From Luteimonas terricola (GTDB taxonomy: Bacteria > Pseudomonadota > Gammaproteobacteria > Xanthomonadales > Xanthomonadaceae): a stretch of DNA of 64,000 nucleotides. Position 1 is the stretch's first letter; each line of letters begins with the position of its first letter. Position numbers and translations under genes: made by a program. The notes below the pieces were generated by a model that made no database searches, was not told the DNA's origin, and worked only from the letters and a program-made list of their open reading frames with translations. The DNA lies in NCBI RefSeq assembly GCF_004352845.1, contig NZ_SJRX01000001.1, positions 124,001 to 188,000 of the forward strand. The letters run 5' to 3'. Shown here piece after piece: positions 22,737 through 31,656 of this stretch.

Positions 22737-24871
22737 TGGGCAAGAGCAGCAAGCCGACGATCGGCTACTGGCACCAGCTTCTGCTGTACATCGGCGTCTG
22801 CCACGGCCCGGTCGACGCTCTGCGCAAGGTCGAATGGGGTGGCGAGGACGCCTGGGAAGGCAACCAGACCACCAGCGGCGACATCTTCATCGACAAGCCG
22901 GAGCTGTTCGGCGGCGAAAAGAAGGAAGGCGGCATCAAGGGCACCTTGAGCGTGCGCATGGGCGAGCCGACGCAGATGCCGCACTTCCGCATGCTCGAGC
23001 TGCGGCCCGGGCCGTGGCCGGCAGCGCGTGGCCTGATGACGCTGGTCTATGACGGCATCGTGGGCGCGTTCTCGCCCTACGTGAAGACCTGCCGCTGGCT
23101 GGTCTCGCGCTGGTTCATGGGCTGGGAAGGCGCGGTCTGGCAGCCGACGCTGTGCAAGATCGGCGAGGGCATGAACGCGGCGCACCTCGCCTACCAGACG
23201 CTGACCCACACCGACTGGGGCTACGGCGCCTCGCCCGCCGACATCATCGACGAGGCCAACCTGCTCGGGATGGCACAGACGCTCGCCGACGAAGGCTTCG
23301 GGCTGTGCCTGAAGTGGAGCCGCAGCGAGTCCGTCGGCACCTTCCTGACCCTGATTTGCAACCACGTCGGAGCCCAGTGGGGCGTGCGCGACGACAAGAT
23401 CGTGTTCACGCTCTACCGCGGCAACTACGACGTCGAAGCCCTGCCGCTGATCGACGAGAGCAACATCGTGTCGCTCGAAGAGTGGTCCGACCCCCTGGTC
23501 ACCGGTGGTGCCGTCAATGAGGTGACGGTCGTCGGGTTCGATTGCATGACCGGCAAGGACATTGCGCGGACCTATGCCAACCTGGCATCGATCCAGGCGA
23601 CCGGGCAGGTGGTTTCGGAGAAGATCCAGCTGCCGGGCCTGTGGAACCTCGACCTGGTCGACCGCGTGGCGGCCCGCGAGTGCCACGCAAAGAGCATGAT
23701 GCCGCAGCGAGTCAAGGTGACCGTCAAGGCGAGCGCCGGCCCCTTCGTCCGCGGCGAAGTGCGCGCCATCTCCTGGGCGCGGAAGCAGGTCCACCGCATG
23801 CCGGTCCGCGTCGAGGAGATCGACGAAGGCACGCTCACCGATTCGGCCGTCACGCTGGTGCTATTGCAGGACGTCGCCGGCATGGCGCAGACCAGCTACA
23901 TCGCCGACGTGGGGACCGGCTGGGTGGCGCCCGACACCACGCCACGGCCCTTGGACCCGGAACACGTCTACGAGGCCACGTACCGGGACCTGGTCGGAAT
24001 CATGCGGCCGGCAGACCTGGCTATGATGGGCGACGAGGCCGGCTACCTGGTGGCAGTGGGCGCCCGCCCCGTCGGCCCGGCCTACAACTTCACCCTGTTC
24101 ACCCGCACGGCCAGCGCGCCTTTCGCCGAGGTCGGATCCGGCGACTTCAGCCCCAACGGCGTGCTGGCCAGCGGCCTCGGCCCGACGGCGACCCTGATCA
24201 CGCTCAACAGCCACCGCGGCCTGGCCGGGGTGGCTGTGGGCGAGGAATGCATCATCGGCGGCGTCGAGCACTGCCGGGTGACATCGATCAATGCAGGCAC
24301 CGGCGAGGTGGGCATCGCCCGCGGCTGCGTCGACACAGTGCCGCGATCGCCCGGACACGTCTCCGGCACGCTGGTGTGGTTCCCCGACACGTATCACGGC
24401 TACGACCCGACCGAGTACCTGGACGGCGAGACGGTCGACGCCAAGCTGCGCACCCGCACCAGCAGCGGCACGCTGGCCGAGGCCGAGGCGGTCACGCGCA
24501 GCGTCGCGATGGCGGGCCGCCAGTTCCGCCCGTATCCACCGGGTCGGCTCCGCATCGAGGGCCAGGCGTATCCCGCCACGGTGACCGGCGCATCCATCAC
24601 GGCCGAGGTCGCTGACCGCGATCGTCTGCTGCAAGCCGACCAGCTGGTGGACAGCGACCAGGTCAGCATCGGCCCCGAGCCGGGCACGACCAAGACCTTC
24701 CGCTGGTACCTCGGCGGCGTGCTGGCCCGCACCGAAGCGGGGGTGGCCGGCAGCAGCGACACCTTCATCCCCGCCGGCGCCGGTGTGGTCCGGGTCGAGG
24801 TGGAGTGCGTGCGGGACGGCGCCACAAGCTGGCAGGCGCTGTCGCACGAGTTCGGGTTCCAGCCCGCGTGA
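22736..24871 (+). CDS. large tail-tip protein (host-specificity/fibre type)
   Basis: A 711-residue protein, the last structural gene. It opens GKSSKPTIGYWHQLLLYIGVCHGPVDALRKVEWGG, the start typical of large tip proteins in D3112/B3-like phages, then has the RGLMTLVYDGIVGAFSPYVK block and a WQPTLCKIGEGMNAAHLAYQTLTHTDWGYG region. The last 100 residues (TTKTFRWYLGGVLARTEAGVAG...) read like an immunoglobulin-like domain. It should form the tip that contacts the host surface. ATG overlaps the previous stop; the gene is followed by a 156-base gap. Confidence 0.8.
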   Translation: MGKSSKPTIGYWHQLLLYIGVCHGPVDALRKVEWGGEDAWEGNQTTSGDIFIDKPELFGGEKKEGGIKGTLSVRMGEPTQMPHFRMLELRPGPWPAARGLMTLVYDGIVGAFSPYVKTCRWLVSRWFMGWEGAVWQPTLCKIGEGMNAAHLAYQTLTHTDWGYGASPADIIDEANLLGMAQTLADEGFGLCLKWSRSESVGTFLTLICNHVGAQWGVRDDKIVFTLYRGNYDVEALPLIDESNIVSLEEWSDPLVTGGAVNEVTVVGFDCMTGKDIARTYANLASIQATGQVVSEKIQLPGLWNLDLVDRVAARECHAKSMMPQRVKVTVKASAGPFVRGEVRAISWARKQVHRMPVRVEEIDEGTLTDSAVTLVLLQDVAGMAQTSYIADVGTGWVAPDTTPRPLDPEHVYEATYRDLVGIMRPADLAMMGDEAGYLVAVGARPVGPAYNFTLFTRTASAPFAEVGSGDFSPNGVLASGLGPTATLITLNSHRGLAGVAVGEECIIGGVEHCRVTSINAGTGEVGIARGCVDTVPRSPGHVSGTLVWFPDTYHGYDPTEYLDGETVDAKLRTRTSSGTLAEAEAVTRSVAMAGRQFRPYPPGRLRIEGQAYPATVTGASITAEVADRDRLLQADQLVDSDQVSIGPEPGTTKTFRWYLGGVLARTEAGVAGSSDTFIPAGAGVVRVEVECVRDGATSWQALSHEFGFQPA

Positions 24872-24942
24872 GGCCGCTTACGACATAGAACAGGGCGCCG
24901 AGCCGGCACGGGAATGCCGACTCGGCGCCGCAGTACACGCGC

Positions 24943-24962
24943 TTGACCGCGTGCCATTGGCC
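24943..24962. promoter_or_regulatory. repeat element copy C (weak): candidate promoter site before the methylase
   Basis: The 20 bases here match copy B (8941-8960) at 15 positions: TTGA-CGCG-CCA-TG-CC are kept, and the palindrome is partly lost. The flanking GCGGAAG seen in A and B is absent. It lies 65 bases before the methylase GTG, where Mu has Pmom. In GC-rich DNA some of this match could be chance, so it is a tentative third member. Confidence 0.3.
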
Positions 24963-25027
24963 GAGGCCCTGCCACCCCCGCGGGAGTGCAGACACCTTGG
25001 CCCAGTGACATCGCAGAGGTTGAGACC

Positions 25028-25816
25028 GTGCCGAAAACGAAAACGCTGTTCCCCTGGCCTGGCGGAAAGACCAGGCTGCTGCAGCACTTGCTGCCGCTGC
25101 TCTCTGACAACCCACACACCTGCTACGTCGAGGCCTTCGCCGGCGGCGCGGCCGCACTGTTCGCCCGAGAGCCGGCGAAGATCGAGGTGCTCAACGACAC
25201 CCACGGGGAGCTGGTCCGGCTCTACCGGGTCGTGGCCAACCACCTGGACGAGTTCGTCCGGCAGTTCCGGTGGGCGTTGACCAGCCGCGAGATGTTCCGC
25301 TGGGCGCAGCTGCAGCACGTCGACACGCTGACGGACATCCAGCGCGCGGCGCGGTTCTTCTACCTGCAGCGATTGGCGTTCGGCGGGAAGGTGTCAGGGC
25401 AGACCCTGGGCGTCGGCCCAACCGGCGCGAAGGGCATCAACCTCCTGCGCCTCGAGGAGGACTTGAGCGCTGCCCACCTGCGCCTGCACCGCGTCGTGAT
25501 CGAGTGCCTGCCCTGGCAGGCATGCCTGGCCAAGTACGACCGCCCGGGCACGCTGTTCCTCCTGGACCCGCCGTACTGGCAGACCGAGGGCTACGGGGGC
25601 GACTTCCCGCTCAGCGAGTACGACCAGCTGGTGGAGGTGATGGCTGGCCTGCAGGGCCACGCCATCCTGACCATCAACGACCACCCCGACATGCGGGAGC
25701 GGTTCGATCGCTTCCAAGGGCGGACGGTTCCGATCAAGTACACCATCGGCGGCGGCAAGGGCGTCGCCCGGCGGGAGCGCATCTACACCACCTGGGAGCG
25801 TGGGCGGCTGGCGTGA
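25028..25816 (+). CDS. D12-class DNA adenine methyltransferase (Dam-like) at the mom position
   Basis: A 262-residue N6-adenine methyltransferase. FPWPGGKTRLLQHLLPLL is the AdoMet-binding motif I region of D12 enzymes (usually KW.GGK), VEAFAGGAAALFA follows, and FLLDPPYWQTEGYG is the catalytic DPPY motif IV. NDTHGELVRLYRVV is also typical of Dam. It would modify phage and host DNA, probably for protection against restriction. GTG 25028 has AGAGGT 7 bases upstream; an earlier GTG at 24986 lacks one. It is the last phage gene before the right end, the place Mu uses for the anti-restriction gene mom. Confidence 0.9.
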   Translation: MPKTKTLFPWPGGKTRLLQHLLPLLSDNPHTCYVEAFAGGAAALFAREPAKIEVLNDTHGELVRLYRVVANHLDEFVRQFRWALTSREMFRWAQLQHVDTLTDIQRAARFFYLQRLAFGGKVSGQTLGVGPTGAKGINLLRLEEDLSAAHLRLHRVVIECLPWQACLAKYDRPGTLFLLDPPYWQTEGYGGDFPLSEYDQLVEVMAGLQGHAILTINDHPDMRERFDRFQGRTVPIKYTIGGGKGVARRERIYTTWERGRLA

Positions 25817-25846
25817 GCCAGGTCACGACCGCGGGGCGCTGGCGGT

Positions 25847-25865
25847 GGCAGGGTGGACACCTGCC
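25847..25865 (+). other. small stem-loop after the methylase gene
   Basis: GGCAGG and CCTGCC are separated by seven bases, 30 bases after the methylase stop. There is no T-tract. It may be a weak 3' end structure for the phage transcript. Apart from it, the stretch from 25817 to about 25943 shows nothing recognisable. Confidence 0.25.
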
Positions 25866-25943
25866 AGCAACCGGGGCCTCCCGGGGCGTCGCAAGGATGC
25901 GGCGCTGCTGGCAACTGGCGGCCGCTGATAGGATGCGCCCAGA

Positions 25944-26024
25944 GCAATTACCTTGCGTCGGCGGCAATTCTTACGTGACGCCATTTATCTCACCCGAGGC
26001 GCCGATTTATCGCGCGCCGTTACA
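25944..26024 (-). mobile_element. prophage right end with candidate transposase-binding repeats
   Basis: Read inwards from 26024 on the minus strand, the end begins TGTAACGGCGCGCGATAAA. From memory the Mu right end begins TGAAGCGGCGCACGAAAAA; 15 of 19 positions agree. A second GATAAATG block lies inside (minus strand of 25983-25990), matching the GATAAATG of Mu R2 as I recall it. Further in, GCAATT..CTT.CGT occurs twice (25944 and 25964). The last phage bases are CA (26023-26024), as in all Mu-type elements, and GCGAC (26025-26029) would be the 5-bp target duplication. The left end is outside, so the duplication cannot be checked here. Confidence 0.8.
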
Positions 26025-26031
26025 GCGACGC

Positions 26032-27705
26032 ATGATCGCCCTGCTTGAAGCCAGGCGCGCCGGCCTGCTGCGCCCGGGCAACTGGCCGCGCAACATCGTC
26101 GCCGGCCTGATCGTCGGCGTCGTCGCGCTGCCGCTGGCGATGGCCTTCGCGATCGCCTCGGGCGTGAAGCCGGAGCAGGGCCTGTACACGGCGATCATCG
26201 CCGGCATCGCGGTGTCGCTGTTCGGCGGTTCGCGGGTGCAGGTCGCCGGCCCCACGGGCGCCTTCATCGTCATCCTCGCCGGCGTCGTCGCCCAGTTCGG
26301 CGTCAGCGGCCTGCTGGTGGCGACTCTGATGGCAGGCGTGATCCTGGTGGCGATGGGGTTGGCGCGCCTGGGCGCGGTCATCCGCTTCATCCCCGACCCG
26401 GTGATCGTCGGCTTCACCGCCGGCATCGCGGTGATCATCTGGGTGGGGCAGTGGCAGTACTTCTTCGGCCTGCCGACGGCGGGCGAGGGCCCGTTCTATC
26501 TCAAGGTCTGGCAGCTGCTGCACGCATTCACGCAGTTGCACATGCCCACCGCGCTGCTCGGCCTGGGCAGCCTGGCCCTGGTGCTGTACGGCCCGCGGAT
26601 TCCCGGCATGGCCCGCGTCCCGGGACCGCTGCTGGCGATGATCGCGGCCACGGCCGTGGTGGTGGCGTTCGACCTGGCGGACGTGGCCACCATCGAATCG
26701 ACCTTCGGTGCCATCCCGCGCGCGCTGCCGACGTTCGCGGTGCCGTCGATCAGCTTCGACGATGTGATGCTGCTGCTGCCCTCGGCGTTCACCATCGCCA
26801 TGCTCGGCGCGATCGAGTCGCTGCTGTCCGCGGTGGTGGCCGACGGCATGGCGGGCACGAGGCACGACTCCAACCAGGAGCTGATCGGCCAGGGCATCGC
26901 CAATATCGTCTCGCCGCTGTTCGGCGGCATCGCCGCCACCGGCGCGATCGCCCGCACCGCGACCAACATCCGCAACGGCGGCAACGCGCCGATCGCCGGC
27001 GTCGTGCATGCACTGCTGCTGGTCCTGATCCTGCTCGTGATCGCCCCCTACGCCGGCAGGGTGCCGCTGAGCGCGCTGGCCGCGATCCTGTTTGTCATCG
27101 CCTGGAACATGAGCGAGGCGCCGCGCTTCCTGCGCATGGTGCGCCAGGCGCCGCGGGCGGACGTCGCGATCCTGCTGATCACCTTCGGCCTGACGATCCT
27201 CACCGACCTGGTGGTGGCGGTGAACATCGGCGTGATCCTGGCGATGATGCAGTTCATGCGCCGGATGAGCTCGGCGGTGGAGGTGGTCGAGCACAAGCAG
27301 GCCAGCCTGCGGCAGGAGCTGGACGCCGCCGGGCTTTCAGCCTTGCCGACGGACGTCGCGGTGTATTCGATCGACGGACCGTTCTTCTTCGGCTCCGTGG
27401 ATTCGCTCGAGCGCGCGCTGTCGTGGTCGCACGATGCGCCCCGCTACGTGGCGCTGCGCCTGGAACGGGTGCCGTTCATCGATGCGACCGGCCTGAAGCG
27501 CCTGGAGTCCACCATCGGCCACCTGCGCGCGCGCGGTGTGACGGTGCTGCTCAACGGCGCCAACATGGGCGTGCTGCGCAAGCTGGTGCGCACCGGTATC
27601 GTGGGTCGGGATGATCCCGGCGGCTACTTCAAGGACCTGTCGGATGCGCTGCTGCACGTCGAGGCGCAGCGGGCCGCTGACGGAGCGTCGTCGGCGGCGG
27701 AATAG
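26032..27705 (+). CDS. SulP family anion transporter with C-terminal STAS domain
   Basis: A 557-residue inner-membrane transporter. After a short N-terminus, NIVAGLIVGVVALPLAMAFAIASGVKPEQGLYTAIIAGI is the conserved SulP entry region, followed by about 10-12 membrane segments and an IESLLSAVVADGMAGTRHDSNQELIGQG loop typical of the family. Residues from about 440 (DVAVYSIDGPFFFGSVDSLERAL) form a STAS domain. The substrate (sulfate, bicarbonate or another anion) cannot be told. ATG 26032 is only seven bases past the predicted prophage end, so the native promoter has been separated from the gene and expression may now depend on the phage end. Confidence 0.9.
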   Translation: MIALLEARRAGLLRPGNWPRNIVAGLIVGVVALPLAMAFAIASGVKPEQGLYTAIIAGIAVSLFGGSRVQVAGPTGAFIVILAGVVAQFGVSGLLVATLMAGVILVAMGLARLGAVIRFIPDPVIVGFTAGIAVIIWVGQWQYFFGLPTAGEGPFYLKVWQLLHAFTQLHMPTALLGLGSLALVLYGPRIPGMARVPGPLLAMIAATAVVVAFDLADVATIESTFGAIPRALPTFAVPSISFDDVMLLLPSAFTIAMLGAIESLLSAVVADGMAGTRHDSNQELIGQGIANIVSPLFGGIAATGAIARTATNIRNGGNAPIAGVVHALLLVLILLVIAPYAGRVPLSALAAILFVIAWNMSEAPRFLRMVRQAPRADVAILLITFGLTILTDLVVAVNIGVILAMMQFMRRMSSAVEVVEHKQASLRQELDAAGLSALPTDVAVYSIDGPFFFGSVDSLERALSWSHDAPRYVALRLERVPFIDATGLKRLESTIGHLRARGVTVLLNGANMGVLRKLVRTGIVGRDDPGGYFKDLSDALLHVEAQRAADGASSAAE

Positions 27706-27765
27706 CCGCCCGGCACTGGTGACGGTTTCGCGAGTTGTTGGAAGGCGGATGGCGCTGCGGGGTGA

Positions 27766-27836
27766 CGGGTCGATGGGTACTCCGTGGGCTGTCCCGCTGC
27801 GCGGGCCTTTATGCCCACTGCGTACCCATCAACCCG
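27766..27836. repeat. large imperfect inverted repeat with an inner hairpin
   Basis: Two 24-base arms (27766-27789 and 27813-27836) pair with three mismatches. Their shared core reads GATGGGTAC/GTACCCATC. The 23-base loop holds a second hairpin, CCCGC-TGC-GCGGG. It lies in the 240-base gap between the converging sulP and phoH genes. There is no T-tract, so a REP-like or RNA-structure element is more likely than a plain terminator. Confidence 0.6.
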
Positions 27837-27864
27837 CCATGGGGGACACCTTCACGGTCGTTGA

Positions 27865-27900
27865 GAAAAGCAGCGGGGAGCCGCGACGTTTCTGCTTTTC
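27865..27900. terminator. candidate stem-loop between converging sulP and phoH
   Basis: GAAAAGCAG (27865-27873) and CTGCTTTTC (27892-27900) are perfect inverted arms around an 18-base loop. The T and A runs are inside the stem, so either strand would give a stem with a U-containing side. It may end one or both converging transcripts, but it is not a textbook intrinsic terminator. Confidence 0.35.
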
Positions 27901-27945
27901 CCCACCCGCACACCCTCCGCCTCCGCCAACCAAAGGCCCCGGTTC

Positions 27946-29349
27946 TTACAGGACTTCGGAAGCGTAATCCGCCAGACGCGAACGCTCACCGCGCCGCAAC
28001 GTCACGTGCGCGCTGTGCGCCCAGTGCTTGAAGCGGTCGACGGCGTACGTCAGGCCCGACGTCGTCTCGGTCAGGTAGGGCGTATCGATCTGCTCGACGT
28101 TGCCCAGGCAGACGATCTTGGTGCCCGGACCCGCGCGCGTGATCAGCGTCTTCATCTGCTTGGGCGTCAGGTTCTGCGCCTCGTCCAGGATCAACCACCG
28201 GTCGAGCAGCGTGCGGCCGCGCATGAAATTGAGCGAACGGATCTTGATGCGCGATGCCAGCAGGTCGTTGGTGGCCGCGCGTCCCCAGCTGCCCCCTTCC
28301 TTGTTGTGCGGCAGCAACACCTCGAGGTTGTCGGTCAGCGCGCCCATCCAGGGCGTCATCTTTTCTTCTTCGGTGCCGGGCAGGAAGCCGATGTCCTCGC
28401 CCACGCTGATCGTGGCGCGGGTCATGATGATCTCGCGGAAGCGCTGCGCGTCCATCGTCTGCGCAAGTCCAGCGGCCAGCGCCAGCAGGGTCTTGCCGGT
28501 GCCCGCGGTGCCGAGCAGGGTGACGAAATCGATCTCCGGGTCCATCAGCGCGTTGAGCGCGAAGTTCTGCTCGCGGTTGCGGGCGACGATGCCCCAGACC
28601 GCGTGCTGGTGGCTGCGGTAGTCGTCGACGATCTGCAGCACCGCGCGGTCGCCTTCGATCAAAGCCACGCGGAACTCCGCCTCTTCGTCGCCGGGCAGGT
28701 AGAGGTACTGGTTGGGATGCCAGTCGTCGTCCTCGCTGTGGCGCAGTTCGTAATAGGTGCGGCCCTTGTCGGTCCAGGACTTGAGGTCCTTGCCGTGGCG
28801 CTGCCAGAAATCCTCCGGCAGCGCGGTGGCGCCGGTGTAGAGCAGGCTGAAATCGTCCAGCGCGCGGTCGTTCTCGTAATCCTCGCTTGGGATGCCGGCG
28901 ATCGCGGCCTTGATGCGGAGGTTGATGTCCTTGGAGACGAACACCACCGGGTCGCTGGAGCCCTCGCGGCGCAGGTCCAGGATCGCGCCGAGGATGCGGT
29001 TGTCGGGCGCGACCGCGCCGAAGGAGGTCTTGTCCTCTTTCGGCATCGTGGTCTGGAAGCGCAGCACGCCGCTGGCGCCGGAGCCACGCAGCTGCACGCT
29101 GCCCGGGCGTTCGAGCCTCAGTCCCGACGCGATGCGGTCGGCGCCCTGGGCCTCGATCAGCTCGTTGATGAAGCGGCTGACCTGGCGCGCGTTGCGGCTG
29201 GCCTCCGTGGTGCCCTTCTTGCCGTTGTCGAGCTCTTCGATCACCTGCATCGGCAGGTAGACGGTGTGCTCCTCGAACTTGAACAGCGCCGTGGGGTCGT
29301 GCATCAGCACGTTGGTGTCGAGCACGTAGATCCGCTTGCCGTGGTTCAT
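27946..29349 (-). CDS. PhoH family protein with N-terminal PIN domain
   Basis: A 467-residue two-domain protein. Residues 5-150 are a PIN ribonuclease domain: IYVLDTNVLMHDP, with further acidic residues at VIEELD, DNRIL and VSKDINLR. The C-terminal half is the PhoH ATPase: LLGTAGTGKTLLALAAGL (Walker A), RWLILDEAQNLTP (Walker B) and TKIVCLGNVEQIDTPYL. Such PhoH2-type fusions are RNA helicase/ribonucleases in the mycobacterial example. Length is normal. ATG at 29349; on the minus strand, downstream of bcp but separated from it by 118 bases. Confidence 0.92.
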   Translation of the reverse strand: MNHGKRIYVLDTNVLMHDPTALFKFEEHTVYLPMQVIEELDNGKKGTTEASRNARQVSRFINELIEAQGADRIASGLRLERPGSVQLRGSGASGVLRFQTTMPKEDKTSFGAVAPDNRILGAILDLRREGSSDPVVFVSKDINLRIKAAIAGIPSEDYENDRALDDFSLLYTGATALPEDFWQRHGKDLKSWTDKGRTYYELRHSEDDDWHPNQYLYLPGDEEAEFRVALIEGDRAVLQIVDDYRSHQHAVWGIVARNREQNFALNALMDPEIDFVTLLGTAGTGKTLLALAAGLAQTMDAQRFREIIMTRATISVGEDIGFLPGTEEEKMTPWMGALTDNLEVLLPHNKEGGSWGRAATNDLLASRIKIRSLNFMRGRTLLDRWLILDEAQNLTPKQMKTLITRAGPGTKIVCLGNVEQIDTPYLTETTSGLTYAVDRFKHWAHSAHVTLRRGERSRLADYASEVL

Positions 29350-29467
29350 CGCGGTGTGGGTCCGTCCAGGGGTGGGTGGCGGGGTCGGGGTGTGCTGGCG
29401 CAGGCGCAGGCGCGGCCCGCCGCGACCCGCGTGGCGGGGCAGCGTAGGGCGACGGGGTGGCGCTGGG

Positions 29468-29947
29468 TCACTTGGCGCCGGCTTCCTTCAGCGCTTCAAG
29501 CACGGCCGCGGCGTGCCCGGGGACGCGCACCTTGCGCCATGCGCGCGCGATGCGCCCCTTCGGGTCGATCAGGAAGGTGCTGCGCTCGATGCCCACCACC
29601 TTGCGGCCGTACATGTTCTTTTCCTTGATCACGTCGAAGGCGCGGCACAGGGCCTCGTCCGCGTCGCTGACCAGGGGGAAGCCGAAGCCTTGCTTCGCGC
29701 AGAAGTTGTCGTGCGACTTCACCGAGTCGCGCGAGACGCCGAGCACGTCGGCGCCGAGCGCATCGAGTTCCGGCAGCAGGGCGTTGAAGTCCAGGCCCTC
29801 GGTGGTGCAGCCGGGCGTGGAGTCCTTGGGATAGAAGTACAGCACCAGCCAGCGGCCGGCGTGGTCGGCCAGCGTGGCGGTGGCGCCGCCGGAGAGCTGC
29901 AGCGGGAGCTTCAGGGTGTTGCGGTCGAGTGTGTCGCCTTCGTTCAT
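29468..29947 (-). CDS. bcp: thioredoxin-dependent peroxiredoxin, PrxQ/Bcp type
   Basis: A 159-residue peroxiredoxin that reduces hydrogen and organic peroxides. The motif [15 protein letters not shown] places the peroxidatic Cys at position 47. There is no Cys five residues later as in E. coli Bcp; instead Cys83 (DNFCAKQGF) is in the place of the resolving Cys of the Xylella PrxQ subtype, as I recall it. [16 protein letters not shown] is the usual C-terminal block. It lies 16 bases after the stop of the gcvR-like gene on the same strand, so they may be co-transcribed. Confidence 0.92.
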   Translation of the reverse strand: MNEGDTLDRNTLKLPLQLSGGATATLADHAGRWLVLYFYPKDSTPGCTTEGLDFNALLPELDALGADVLGVSRDSVKSHDNFCAKQGFGFPLVSDADEALCRAFDVIKEKNMYGRKVVGIERSTFLIDPKGRIARAWRKVRVPGHAAAVLEALKEAGAK

Positions 29948-29963
29948 TTCGATCCCTGCGCGC

Positions 29964-30539
29964 TCAGAACTTCATCGGGTCCATGATCGCGTCGAGGTTG
30001 AGGTGGTCGCAGAATTCGAGGAAGTCGTCGCGCAGCGCAGCGATGTGCATGTCCGCCGGGACGCCGATGGTGACCTGGGCCGAGAACATGTCGGCGCCGG
30101 TCTGCATGGCGCGGTAGCGCGAGCAGTGCAGGCTTTCGATGGTGATGCCCTGGCGGTCGAAGAAGTCGGCGAGCTGGTACAGGATGCCCGGCTTGTCCGA
30201 CGCCACCACCTCGACGATGTAGGGCAGCAGGTTGGACTGCACGGGCTTGGCGCCGGTGCGGTACCAGACCAGCTTCAGGTCTTCCTCGCGCTCCAGGCGC
30301 GAGAGCATGGCCTCGAGCTTGGCGACCGCGTCCCAGGAGCCCGTGGCCAGCGCGGTGACCGAGACGTCGCGGCCGACCGTGGACAGGCGGGTGTCGACCA
30401 GGTTGCAGCCGCTGTCGGCGATGCGCCGCGACACCGCCAGCAGCGGCGAGCGCGGATGCGTCGTATAGGCGTTGATCAGGAGGTGGTTCTCGGTCGGCGC
30501 GGGCCGGGTTGTATCGGTGTCGGTCAAAGCGGGGTCCAC
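29964..30539 (-). CDS. gcvR: glycine cleavage system regulator-like protein (two ACT domains)
   Basis: A 191-residue protein with two ACT domains: [40 protein letters not shown] and [37 protein letters not shown]. This is the GcvR layout; in E. coli GcvR restrains GcvA at the gcv promoter. The start is unclear. I chose GTG 30539; TTG 30527 would give a neat MTDTDTT opening, and an ATG at 30656 adds 39 basic residues without family character. It is divergent from dapA, with about 180 bases between them. Confidence 0.8.
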   Translation of the reverse strand: MDPALTDTDTTRPAPTENHLLINAYTTHPRSPLLAVSRRIADSGCNLVDTRLSTVGRDVSVTALATGSWDAVAKLEAMLSRLEREEDLKLVWYRTGAKPVQSNLLPYIVEVVASDKPGILYQLADFFDRQGITIESLHCSRYRAMQTGADMFSAQVTIGVPADMHIAALRDDFLEFCDHLNLDAIMDPMKF

Positions 30540-30722
30540 GGAGGTGCTGCGATGGCGGGGGAGCCGGGTTGCCGGCTGCCGTGCGGCCCTGGACGCGGGC
30601 GCTGTGGCCGCCCTGAGGCTGCGGCCAGCATACTTGCCCGTGCTTCGAAGCCGCAAGTAAGATCATGGCGCTGCGCCGACCCTCGCGCGGCCTCCCACAC
30701 GGCTTCCCGACGCAGGCCCAGA

Positions 30723-31634
30723 TTGCACCTTTCCGGCAGCATCACCGCGCTGGCGACGCCGTTCACGGCCGCCGGCGGACCCGATACCGACGCATGGCTG
30801 TGCCTGGTCGACGCCCAGCTTGCGGGCGGCACCCAGGCCCTGGTCGTGGCCGGCTCCACGGGCGAGGCCGCCGCGCTGAGCGGCGCTGAATACGAAACCC
30901 TGCTGCGCGCCGCCGTCGAACGCGTCGCCGGCCGCGTGCCGGTGATCGCGGGCACGGGGCAGTCGGGCACGGCGCACACCATCGAACGCACCCGCCTGGC
31001 CGCTGCCTGCGGTGCCGACGCGGCGCTGGTGGTCACGCCGCCCTATGTGCGCCCGACGCCCGCGGGCCTGCTCGCGCACTACCGCGCGGTCGCCGACGAC
31101 GGCGCGCTGCCGGTGGTCCTGTACAACGTGCCGCCGCGCACCGGCTGCGACATGCAGCCGGAGACGGTGGCCGGACTGGCGGCCCACGAGGCCATCGTCG
31201 GCATCAAGGAAGCCGTCGCCGACGCGGCGCGCGTACGCGCGCTGCTGCCGCTGGCCGGCCCGGGCTTTTCGATCCTCAGCGGCGACGACGGCAGCGCGGC
31301 GCGCTCGATGCTCGCCGGGGCCGACGGCCTGGTCTCGGTGGCCTCGAACGCCGCGCCGGCGGCCTTCCGCCGCCTGTGCGACCTTGCCCGGGCCGGCGAT
31401 GCCGCGGGCTGCGAGGCGCTTGGTGCACGGCTGGCCGCGCTGATCGACTTCTGCGGCGTCGAGTCCAATCCCATCCCGGTCAAGGCGCTGCTGGCGCGGC
31501 GCGGCTTCGGCCACCGTGACGGCATCCGCCTGCCCCTGCTGCCGCTTTCGGCGGCCCACACGGCCGCGGCGGATGCGATCGCCGCCAGCCTTGCATCACT
31601 TGAACAGACCTGTCGCGACGCACTCGCGGCCTGA
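30723..31634 (+). CDS. dapA: 4-hydroxy-tetrahydrodipicolinate synthase
   Basis: A 303-residue class I aldolase-type enzyme that condenses pyruvate with aspartate semialdehyde in lysine and cell-wall precursor synthesis. [11 protein letters not shown] opens the barrel, [19 protein letters not shown] carries the conserved GSTGE loop, [14 protein letters not shown] holds the active-site Tyr, and GIKEAV the Schiff-base Lys. The only in-frame start that fits the family N-terminus is TTG 30723, with AGG seven bases upstream. It is followed after 22 bases by a bamC-like gene, the same pair as in E. coli (dapA-bamC). Confidence 0.9.
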   Translation: MHLSGSITALATPFTAAGGPDTDAWLCLVDAQLAGGTQALVVAGSTGEAAALSGAEYETLLRAAVERVAGRVPVIAGTGQSGTAHTIERTRLAAACGADAALVVTPPYVRPTPAGLLAHYRAVADDGALPVVLYNVPPRTGCDMQPETVAGLAAHEAIVGIKEAVADAARVRALLPLAGPGFSILSGDDGSAARSMLAGADGLVSVASNAAPAAFRRLCDLARAGDAAGCEALGARLAALIDFCGVESNPIPVKALLARRGFGHRDGIRLPLLPLSAAHTAAADAIAASLASLEQTCRDALAA

Positions 31635-31656
31635 ACCGTTTTCCCAGGAGACATCC

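Larger units (their letters stand above)
1..26024 (+). mobile_element. Mu-like transposable prophage (siphophage-tailed), left end outside the window
   Basis: The block carries late genes in Mu order: lysis, gp25/26/27-like genes, terminase, DUF935 portal, F, G, I protease/scaffold, major capsid. A lambda-type siphophage tail with frameshifted chaperones and a 920-residue tape measure follows, as in D3112/B3-type transposable phages. The right end at 26024 resembles the Mu right end. The transposase (A), B and repressor genes are not in the window and would lie to the left. No gene in this part is visibly broken, so the late region looks intact. Late genes are tightly packed, mostly with ATGA or GTGA stop/start overlaps. 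Confidence 0.9.

Noticed and set aside
25270-26031. In-frame upstream extension of sulP through the phage end into the methylase gene
   Set aside because: The frame is open only because of GC-rich composition; it crosses the prophage boundary, and SulP homology starts after ATG 26032.
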